Shown piece by piece: positions 22,089 through 32,890 of a stretch of 64,000 nt of DNA. Origin of the DNA: Panagrolaimus kolymaensis (lineage: Eukaryota; Nematoda; Chromadorea; Rhabditida; Panagrolaimidae). The position numbers and the translations under genes are program-made. Location of the stretch: positions 1,178,001 to 1,242,000 of the forward strand of contig JAJQJQ010000029.1 of NCBI GenBank assembly GCA_028622995.1, in the 5' to 3' direction. Within the stretch, counting starts at the first letter, position 1. Each line of letters opens with the position of its first letter. Below the pieces are notes generated by a model. The model did not search any database. It was not told the DNA's origin and was given only the letters and a program-made list of their open reading frames with translations.

Positions 22089-23076
22089 ATGAATGATACC
22101 ACCGAAGTTTTCACTTTTTATTCTCCTCGATTTCAATCCTTTTCTCTTCCGTCAGATGTTATCAAACTTATGCTAATTAACAATTGCTACCCAAAAGTCC
22201 ATAGAAAATTAATCAAAACATGCAAATATTTTTTCTTCAAAAAGCCTTTTATCCCTCTTCATAATCTTGATTGTTTTACAAACAATAAAAAATTAATACT
22301 CGAAATTTTACGAGTTCCGAAATCCAAAATTTGGTTAACAGGCAAATTTGTTATTTATCCTCAATTTTATGCTCATGTTGACAATGCGGCGTCAAAAATA
22401 ATTCAAAAACTTCATCGAAGCGACATAAAAATTTTGCGTTTTACCCACCAAACTCTTTCTTTGGATGAATATATTTTCTTGGTTTCTTCAAATTTTCTAG
22501 AAATATTTGATTTTCGAAATGCGATTATAAAACGCAAAAATGGAGAGGTTGTATCATTTCAAAATCTTTGTGAATATTTAACCAATATTAAAAAAATTTA
22601 TTAGTAAGTTTATATCTCAAAAAAAATTAACATGTAACCAATATTCACGAGAATACTTTTTTTAGTGTCTTCCGTCGAGAAGAAAATGCCGCAACAACTA
22701 TTACCAATTTGCCACATTTTAAAAACATCGAAGCTTTTTATCTCAAGAATGCTCCAATTAATATTGAAACTGAAGTTATTAATGAATTTCTTCAAGTTTG
22801 CTTCTTTCTTTTTTTTAAAGTAAAAAGTTTTAAAATTATTTATTTTAGAAACATCCAAAAACAGATATTTTATTAAAGTTTTCACCAAAAAATCAAACAA
22901 CACAATTCTATGACGAATATAGAATTCAGCATCAAGAACTTATTAATAATATCATTGATGCAGGTGTAACAGAAAATAACTATCCACCATTAATTAGTTT
23001 CTCCAAACAAAAAGATGGAACCTATCAAACTTTACTTACTCTTCGAGACGCATATCTTCAACGATACAAACTTTAA
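22089..23076 (+). CDS. F-box family protein (copy 6), start displaced by inserted element
   Basis: Exons are 22089-22603, 22666-22795 and 22849-23076, 290 aa from the ATG at 22089. The frame extends back to an ATG at 22065 that lies inside the inserted element's terminal repeat. The ancestral start was probably 21622 (a peptide similar to the N-terminus of copies 3 and 5), now 430 bp upstream. FTFYSPRFQSFSLPSDVIKL with KLIKTCKYFFFKKP is the F-box; KLHRSDIKILRF has Ser where sisters have Cys. LPHFKNIEAFYL, KHPKTDILLKF, IQHQELINNII, PPLISFSKQ and LRDAYLQRY follow. The body is intact, so expression depends on what the element does to the promoter. Confidence 0.75.
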
Positions 23077-23191
23077 TTTTGCTTTTTTATTTTTTTGTTT
23101 TTTATTAAATAAAATGGATTATAAAAAAGTCAATAAAAGCTACGTTCCAAAAAAATAAATAAAAAATAGTATAATTCGATTTAAAAAAAAT

Positions 23192-25612
23192 TTAACGAAA
23201 GAAAAAAGCTTTTTCGTTTAGTTGAAATTTAGCCGCCGTCGAAGAATTATTATTTAATGAAAAAATGTATAAAGATTCAGAAGTTGAAGCTGTACACGGA
23301 GATCGATGTTGTTGTTGCGGTAAAGGAATATTTCTTGGAGTTGTAATAATTGGGTTTTGAGAAGAAGCTTGAATAGAAAAAAGTGGTGGATGGCTTTGTT
23401 GTTTTTTTAATACTCGACGACGACGTTGTTTTGGGTTTTGAGAAGCAGCCCGACGAGTGCCATTCCAATATATTCGACATTTTTCTTTTGATGATGCAAT
23501 TTTAGGGTTATTTGGAATATTGCTTTTTTGGATCTAAAAAAGGAAAACAATAATCTCACTTTTTTAAAGTTAAGAATTTTTTACCTTTAAAATTCGATCG
23601 CGATTGTTGTTTTTTTCAACATTATTTAATGTTGTTATTTTATTATTATTATTTTCTTGTGGGCCCCATCTTGATTTCTTTTTAACTGGAATATTTTTAA
23701 GTTGTTGTTTGGGTGATGGATGTTTTCGTTTTCTTAGCTAAATAAAAAAAATATATATATATTTATCAATTAAAAAATAAAGGCATTAATTTTTTTACTC
23801 TATGAACGATCGATTCATTTTGATTTGAAGAAGTATGGGGAGTTGCTGGATTATGAACATCAAAGTTTTCAAAAATATGTATGGTTTCTTCAACTTCAAC
23901 ATTTTTGTTTAAGGGATTGTTGATGTTTTCATTATTGCTTTTAGGTTTAAAAATAAGAGAGTTTTGGTTTTCTAGAAATTCATTTTTATCAAACAAATTT
24001 TCTGAATCATAGGTTGCTGAAAGACTTAATGAATTTTCTTTTTGGTTTATTTCGAAAATCTGAAAAATAAATATAAAACATATTATTTCTTAAAAGAAAA
24101 AATTCCATTTTTAAAGAATTTACCATTGAACGCATTTCAGTCATTTCTTGTTCAAATTTTTTAAAACTAAATTTAGAATTATCTTTTTCTTTTTGAAAAT
24201 CGCGTTTCAAAGTGGCATTCTCGACTTCAAATATTTCCATCTTAGATTTTAATGCTTTCATTTCTTCAATTTGTTGGTGGCTCTAAAAAATTTGGTTTAG
24301 TTAGGAGACTTAAAGTATTAAATATTAAAACGGGTTACTTTTTTCATAAAATTATTGTTGTTGGAAGTTTCTAAAGTTTCGATCGTCTTTTCCATTTTTT
24401 CAAAATGAATGCGAGTATTTTCTTTTTCTTCTTGAAAGTCATGTTTTAAAGTTGCATTTTCAGCTTCAAGATTTTCTATTTTAGTATTTAGTAATTTTGA
24501 TTCTTCTTCACGTTGGGTTTTCTATAAAAACACATTCAAAACTTGGGTAAAAAAACAATTTTAAAAAACATTACATTTTCCGTTAGTGTTTTGATGGAAG
24601 TTTGTAAAATATCTATCATCTTTTCCAATTTTTCTATTCGAGCTTCAAACCCTGCATTTTTAGCTTCACTTGCTTCAACTTTAACTTTTAATAATTTCAT
24701 TTCTTCTTCGTTTTTATGATTCTATAAAGTTTTTTTAAACTTATAAATTTTAAAAAATGCTTACATTTTCCATCAAAATTTTGTTGTTGGAATTTTTTAA
24801 TTCTTCGATTGTTTTTTTATTTTGTACAAAATAATCTTTAAAACTTTCATTTTGAGCTGCCATAAGTTCGGTAACATTTGCTTTAAGGGATTTAATTTCT
24901 TCTTCATGCTGGTGATTCTATAAATCAAAAGTTATTCGTTTATCAAAAAAGCATAAGATTTACCGATTCCTTGATTTCTTCTTCCAAATCTTTAATTTTA
25001 TCTTCGAATTCATAGGCCTAAAAATTATTTTGGTTCGCATAATTAAAGTGAAGATAAAAGCTTTTTTTAAAGTACCGTTTCCCGGGATGCTTCCAATTTC
25101 TCTTTAAGATTAAAGGTTTCCTTTTTTAATAATTCCATTTCATACTCATTTTCTTTTTTCCAAACTTCAAAATTATCATGCATAATATCATCGCCGCCGC
25201 CTGGAGCACCCTCTTCGTTGTTGTCATCTTCATTTTTATCTGCTGCAAAAATAAATAAATATATAAATTGTAAAAGCAAAGCGCCAAAATAATAAAACTT
25301 ACATAAATTTGGAAAGTGTTTCTTTTTTAATTCTATATAAATTTCTTCAATTAATGCAAATTTAATTCGAGCATCTTCTTTCTTTTTTGCTTTTGCATCA
25401 ACGTGTTTATCTGAGTGCCATTTAAGGCATTGTTTAATCCAAAATTTATGAACTAAAAAATTAATAAACAAAAAAATTTCATATAAAAACAACCAAACAA
25501 AAAACTTACGAGTTTCTGGAGTTAAAATAGTTCCATTAGGAATTTCAAAAATTTTATATAAACTTGTTGTTCCAAAAGCCTTTTTGCAGCTTTTAGCAAT
25601 TGGAGAAGTCAT
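23192..25612 (-). CDS. Degenerate J-domain (DnaJ-like) protein with long coiled coil
   Basis: Eleven exons from 25612 to 23192 (25612-25510, 25452-25303, 25242-25076, 25017-24964, 24917-24765, 24721-24575, 24521-24339, 24282-24124, 24059-23799, 23737-23585, 23533-23192), 623 aa. The N-terminus SLYKIFEIPNGTILTPE, then FWIKQCLKWHSDKH and KFALIEEIYIEL, has the helix layout of a J domain, but the signature HPD is HSD. J domains stimulate Hsp70 ATPase through HPD, so this activity is doubtful. Exons 4-8 encode coiled coil, several of them similar to each other (EEMKALKSKMEIFEVENATLK-like), suggesting exon duplication. The C-terminal 160 residues are Asn/Gln/Lys-rich with RRRVLKK-like basic clusters. 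The last exons are the least certain. Confidence 0.65.
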
Positions 25613-26167
25613 TGATTGGAAATAATTAAAAAATAAATAGTAATAGAATAAATAAATAAATGCTGCATCTAAAAGTTGTTATGAATAAAACTAATTCTTT
25701 CCAAGAAAACTTTGGACGTCGTCAATGATTTGACCTTATTTGCATTGACACTTTTTGTTTTTGCATATGAAAGTAATAACAATATATTTTTTTTGAGTAT
25801 CTCCCTCAAATCAATTTTTTGCTTTTGTTTACTCATTCTTTGCAAATGAGCTATTTACAATTTCACAACACTTCAAAACATATTTGCCTTGAAAACATAT
25901 ATTTTGTTTTTACTCCATATTTTTTTCCTTTGTAATATATGGCAAAAAATAATAATAAAGCTTCCTTGCTTAAAGATGCTTGAAAATTCACAGATTTTTC
26001 TTTCTTTTTTTTACTTTGAAAGAAAAACTTTCATAGTCTTAGAATTTTAAGAATTTTTGAAATCGTCATAAATATTTTTTGATAATTTTTTTGAATATTT
26101 TATTATTATTTTTTTCTTTTGAATATTTTCCAATTTAATCAAACATTTTATAATTTTGTGCTAATAT
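25613..26167. other. Intergenic
   Basis: AT-rich, no gene or repeat recognised. Confidence 0.45.
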
Positions 26168-26700
26168 GAGGTCCCGGCATATACAGAGTGCACGCTGCGG
26201 TCCGGCCTACGAATTTCTCGAGGTGTGGGTAGTCGATCTTGGTTTGCAATGACAAGGTTTATTATACTCATAAAATACATAAACATCCTACTGTACAGAT
26301 TTACGGGGACAAATGAAAGGGAGAATTAAGTAAACATAATCATATATAAATGCTAGCTAATTATCTCACTGGGCTTTTGCCTCCAGTGGTTATGCTCTAC
26401 TTGGAAGAGTCTTTAGAATGGAAACATTCGACAATAGTTGGAATGAATGTTGCTGCTTATATAGTTTTTTCTCCATGAAGTTTTGGAATAGCTTGAGGGC
26501 ATGACATTGTGGCTTGAATGATATTTAACTGGCTTGAATGTTGTTTAACGTGGAGCAGAAAGTCGTGTATTAATTCACGTTTATGTTGCCTTCAAATTTA
26601 GTTTCAGGCTTAATACTTTGCAGGTTTTGCAGGAATGAATAAGGAAATATAAATATTCCATTGTTTAATGTGCCTTGAATGTAACGTTGTTGAGGTTTAG
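26168..26700 (-). mobile_element. Probable solo LTR of an LTR retrotransposon
   Basis: The block is clearly richer in G and C than its surroundings. Read on the minus strand it shows, in order, a TATA box (CTATATAAGCAGC, plus 26453-26465), about 200 bp further an AATAAA signal (plus 26258-26263), and a GC-rich tail ending CCGGGACCTCA. This is the U3-R-U5 order of an LTR. No gag, pol or second LTR is present in the window. The upstream boundary (possibly TGTTGCTAAACC near 26695) and target duplications are uncertain. Confidence 0.5.
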
Positions 26701-26924
26701 CAACAAAGAATTAATCCAAAAGCGTTTTCCTAATTTATCTCTATGAACTTCATATTTACCGAAATGGCATTAAAATTTTATGACATTGTTTTATGACTTT
26801 TTTTATTTAAACAAAATCCAAAAATATTTTTTAAAACACATATGTCCGCAGAATTTATGATTTTTTTTACAACTTCAAACAAAAAAGCCTAAGCACATTT
26901 CTTTCTTTCTTTTATTTTATTTTT

Positions 26925-26932
26925 TATAAAAG
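26925..26932 (+). promoter_or_regulatory. TATA box (TATAAAAG)
   Basis: TATAAAAG lies 140 bp upstream of the ATG at 27065. This octamer also precedes the two secreted precursors at 3525 and 7957. Confidence 0.4.
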
Positions 26933-27064
26933 CGCCGAACAACAGCAACCTTTAAAAAAAGTGTCCAAAGATAAAACATTGGAGAAAAAAGTTCATCATC
27001 AAATCGATTTTTTTGTATTCTTTTCATTGCCGACGCTATTTTTTACGAAATATTAAAAAAAATT

Positions 27065-27373
27065 ATGTTTGTCTTTTTATTTTTTGCTGTTGCAATTTTT
27101 TGAATATTTTAATTTTTTTCTTTTTCTTTTTAATAATTCCCAATAAACAAGAAAATAGTTAATAAAGAAGCTGCCGATTCAGCTGAAGAGGAATTAATAA
27201 TTTTGATTGACTCTCTTTTTCTAACAAAAAAAGCAAGGTCAAAGTCCGTCAATAAAATTCACGCCATTTTAAAAAAAGTTAGAGGACGTTATCAATCGGG
27301 ATTCAAGAGCATTAAAAAAGAAACATCAAAACACTATCATAAAATTTTCAGTTTATTTTTGATTTTTGAATAA
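27065..27373 (+). CDS. Candidate small secreted cationic protein
   Basis: An ATG at 27065 gives MFVFLFFAVAIF, a signal-peptide-like start that soon meets a stop. A second open stretch, 27137-27373, encodes NKEAADSAEEELIILIDSLF followed by TKKARSKSVNKIHAILKKVR and a basic, hydrophobic end. A short intron (for example donor GTTGCA near 27092, acceptor AACAAG at 27151) would join them. The order acidic piece, basic pair, cationic segment recalls the precursors at 1 and 3525, and the same TATA octamer lies upstream. The donor is poor, so the model is tentative; it could be a relic. Confidence 0.3.
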
Positions 27374-27481
27374 ATTTCTTTTTACGCTTTTCTTCTTTTT
27401 TTTGACACAAAGTTTTACTTGCGATTTAACATTATCACTTTTGTCATTATTATTCAAAACTCTATTTATTTTGACAGATTA

Positions 27482-28742
27482 TTAACAATTATTAAAAGAG
27501 GATGCTTTATTATTGAAACCACATTTGCCAAAATCAGAATGAACGCATTCATTTCTGGGATCATCAGAAAATACTTTGGAATTGCCTTTGCAATCTTTGT
27601 CATCAAAAACTCGAACACACATTCCATTGGTATTTACAGATTTGGTTTGATCATTAAAACCTGTATCAACGATGCCATTCGAGCATTCTGAAGAAAAAAA
27701 AGCAAGCGATGAAAATTTTTTTTAGGATTTTTTAAGAAACTTACGTCCAATAAGATTTTGATAACTAACTTTTCCTTTGAAATTGATATCATCATAAAAT
27801 AAAATAAATTTGTCATAAGGCATATTGGGAAAATCTTTTTTAGCTTGTTCAAATTGATTTTCATACGTCGAATTCCATCCAAAAGCCGAAGTGGCGAGGG
27901 ATTTCAAATTATATCCAGTTGCGCCACTCCAAAAATTTATGAATTCTCCCATATTCATGGATCCACGATTTTTGGGAAAATCTCTTGAAACCAAAACAAA
28001 AAATTTATTTAAGGTATAACTTCCCATAGTTGGGCCATTCATAGTATAAATAGGATAAAACCAATTTTTAAACCATTGAGTTCCAGATCGCGGGAAATTA
28101 TCGGTGCTGGATTGCATGGAATCAAACCATTGTTGAGCTTCTTTATCTTTTCCAATCCCTTTATAAACATCATAAATAAATATTTCAGCCCATTTTGAAT
28201 CTCCCCAAATTCCAAATGCAGGTTGATTTTTAAGTCCATGAGCCGAAAATTCAACTATGTGAGCCATTTCATGAGTGGGTATACTTAAGTCATTTCCATC
28301 TCCTACACCCCAAACATTATCGCCGCCTGATTTTCCACAATCTATTACACTTCGATAATCGCCCTTTTCATCATTGATAGTATGGGGATGGCCTCCACTA
28401 TATGTATTTGCGTGAAATATAGCATAAAGACGATTATCGCCACCAAAATTTCCATATACCTTTTTAACATATTTCCATGCATCAGTGAAATATTTATTTG
28501 GCCATGTAATTCCATGATTAACATTTTTATCAAAATATATGGCTACGTCGTCATTAAAATAAATTCGAGTTAATTGTTGGTCGTGTTCAAAGCAATGCTC
28601 TTTCCAAATTTCTGGGGGATCTTAAATAAAATTTTAGTTAGTTTTTGTTAAACAATTTTAGTTTTTTAGAATTACCTTCCGCGTTTAAAATAGTTATAAA
28701 CCAACACAAAGTTAAAAATATTGCAGCACCAAACTTATTCAT
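27482..28742 (-). CDS. Secreted zinc metallopeptidase-like protein with beta/gamma-crystallin-type C-terminus
   Basis: Exons are 28742-28676, 28620-27745 and 27687-27482, 382 aa. MNKFGAAIFLTLCWFITILNA is a signal peptide. The central domain has YAIFHANTYSGGHPH, YRSVIDCGKSGGDNVWG, and the zinc motif HEMAHIVEF (HExxH), followed by PAFGIWGDSKWAEIFIYDVY, whose Glu is a candidate third ligand. FPRSGTQWFKNWFYPIY and MGEFINFWSGATGYNL complete it. The C-terminus (FILFYDDINFKGK, then CVRVFDDKDCKGN with several Cys) has the repeated Y/F-x-x-x-F-x-G pattern of beta/gamma-crystallin domains. From memory, this combination is found in secreted actinobacterial proteins, so horizontal transfer is possible. 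Two of its introns are nematode-like, so it is integrated. The substrate is unknown. Confidence 0.65.
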
Positions 28743-29950
28743 TCTAAAATAAATTACTCATACTGAATTTAAGTTTAAAAAAAGAAAGAAAAGAAAACAA
28801 TTTTTATCATGAAATTGAATTATTTATGGTTCAGCGAAGAAGACGCAGCACGCACGATTCCATTCAATTCAATTCAAAAAAAAAATGACCGAATAAAAAA
28901 TGTTGGTCGAACACGTTTATTTTTTTTTAATAGTCACACAATTTGTGACTCACAAATTTTGATGCTTTCGTCCGTTTGTTTTAGTGTTTGATAATAAAAA
29001 TTGAAAAGTTTTAGTTTGTAGTTTCCGACAAAAAAATATTTCTCTCCTTTTATTTTATATCAGAAAAAAGAAAAGAAAAAAGAACGGAGTAATTATTTGA
29101 AATTTTTAGAAATAAATAAAAATATTACGCATGACAATTTTTCATTGTTATCGAATCAAACAATCAGCCTACCTACAAACGCACATACCCAAAATGCATG
29201 TATGTTTGCTTACTATCACTAAAAATAATTTTTTTGTTTTTGTTTGAAATCAAAAAATTCCTCTATCTTCCCATAAAAAAGTGTTTATTCACATTTTAAA
29301 AAATATTTATTTACAAAATTAGGATGCTTGGTTCGTTTTAAAAAAAAAAAAAAAAACTACCACGTTGAGAGTTACCAAAAAATGCTTTCTAAATTGCATA
29401 ACAAAAGAAAAAGTAAATATGCAAAATTTTTTATTTTCTCCTTAAAGCCAATGTTAAACAATAGCTCGACAGAATTTGCAAATATTAGAAGCACCATTCC
29501 TTCCTTATCATTGATACTTTCATAATTCATAAAAATTTATGTTTGCAGTTTTCAACACTCAAAATGAATGTGATTTATTTCATAAAAGTATTCGATGTGA
29601 TGCTTCTGAAATAACCATTTAAAAAGCTCCTCCATCGCTAAAAGATTAAAAGCTCTGTTCACCGCTTACGTCTCAAACTGTAAGGAAACGCTTTTTCCTG
29701 TTTACGAGAAGCTTTGTTGGTTCATGAAGAAATTGAACCCACTCCCAAAAAAACAACTACAAAATTATAAACTTCCATCAAACAACAAACAAAAGCAAAA
29801 CAATAATTTCACAAAGATTTATTAAGAAACATTTCATCAAAAAAACAACATCAATAAAATAATAAAACAAAAATTAGTTAATGAAAGTACAATAACACAA
29901 GAGGATTGAAATGTTCAAATACAGCAATATTATCATTGAAAATCAAGAGC
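28743..29950. other. Intergenic
   Basis: AT-rich with a 15-nt A run near 29341. No gene or structured RNA recognised. Confidence 0.45.
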
Positions 29951-31252
<1,302 letters not shown>

Positions 31253-32890
31253 TCATTGACCTTGATCTTCTTCTTCAATATTAGCAGTTGTTGAACAATA
31301 TGTTACTTCATATTTATGTTGAGTTAAAGTTTCAGGAGCAGAAGATCGACGTAATACCATTTTGTTTGTAGATGAATGACGTGGTGGTTTAATGAGTGTT
31401 CGACGCAAAACCATCTTAAGTGGTGGACGTTTAACAGCAGCAGCATTAGACATAGTTGAAGTTGACGGTATCAATGTTGCTCCATTTTTAAGACTTTTTC
31501 GAGAAACTGCAACAGCTTTTTGAACAGGAGTTTTTTGTACACGCGATTTTTGCTTTTTGGTTGTTGTTGTTCTTTGATGAAGATTTGGTTTGATTGAACT
31601 ATATGTTACTTCATAACCATGTTGAGAAGAAGCTGATATTAAAGTTTCAGGAGCAGATCGATGAAACACCATTTTGATTGGAGATGAATGACGGGGTGGA
31701 CGTTTAGCAGCAGCAGTAACATTAGACATCGTTGAAGTTGATCCCTTTTTAACACTTTTTCGAGATGTTGCAACTGCTTTTTGAACAGGAGCTTTTCGTA
31801 CACGCGATTTTTGCTTTTTGGTTGTTGTTGTTCTTTGATGAAGATTTGGTTTAATGGAAGATTCAGATTCTTGTAGAGTCCATAGTTGAAAAGTTCCACC
31901 AAGATTCGGAATATTTAATGGTGTTAGATCTACTGGAGTTTTATCATTATGAAGTTCATCAAAAGTTACGTCTAATGGACGACGAACACTAAAAAAAGCA
32001 TGTGATGAAAGTTATAAACATGTATCTTAAAAGAAGATGTCACACGAAAGATCGACAAACGAACGCAAACATTTTAGCAAAAGCTACTTAATGGAAAACA
32101 TGGCAATAAGAAAGTTAAACTTACATTGTTTTTATGGGTAAAATTGGCGGATGAATCATATTTTTTGGTACCGAATTTGGAAAAGGTGGTAAAAATGTTG
32201 GAAGATCACTGATCGATTCGTTAGAACCAGAAGATGATGGAGGTGTTTCATTTAACAAAATATTTTCTATAAAAGTAAGCATTAGTTAAAGAAGATGGTT
32301 TGAAAGTTGATTACCAATCAGTTGAGTAGCTTCAGCATTTGGTGTATGAAGATGATCGACGACAGTTGATCCAACAACAGGCGGAAAAGTAAATGATTCA
32401 ACGCTTCTGTCATTTTGAACAGGAAATAATGGTAGCTAAAAAAAGTGACTAATTAGTTTATTGAATAATAAAAATGCTTGACATACAGGTGGAAGGCTGA
32501 ATGGAGCATTAACAAGAGTATAATTATAAAGATCAGAAGCTTTCATACCATAATCTTCACCACCAGCAAAGAGATCTTCCATTGTAAGAGTTTCATTTCC
32601 AGCTAAAAAAAGGGTCAAAAGTTAGTAAAAAGTAAAAGTAAAAGGCTTTCTAAAGCTACTCGAAGCAAAGCAAATCACTTTATTAAATAAATAATTAAAA
32701 AAGTTAACTCACCATGTTCAGAATAACGTTTAGCATTTCTTAGAATATTATTTGCATACGATGTTACTACCTTGCTTAAAGTTGTAATTGCATCGGCTTC
32801 AACACGACGAAATTTTTTATCATTATTATCAATGATTGCCACAATTGAACGTTCAATTTGATGAGCAGCATATGAATCAACATAATTCAT
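31253..32890 (-). CDS. Histone-fold (Bromo_TP) protein, TAF8/TAF3-like
   Basis: Exons are 32890-32713, 32602-32487, 32435-32315, 32266-32125 and 31988-31253, 430 aa. Residues 5-60 (AHQIERSIVAII..., RRVEADAITTLSKVVTSYAN, ILRNAKRYSEHA) match the bromodomain-associated histone fold of TFIID subunits. The phrase AKRYSEHAGNETLTMEDL corresponds to the AKSYCEH..R..PTL.D part of TAF8. A Pro-rich segment LPTFLPPFPNSVP follows, as in TAF8 and TAF3. The C-terminal third is basic and contains an internal repeat: SIKPNLHQRTTTTKKQKSRV occurs twice. It probably works in the nucleus in TFIID assembly; the choice between TAF8 and TAF3 is not settled. No PHD finger is seen, which favours TAF8. Confidence 0.55.
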
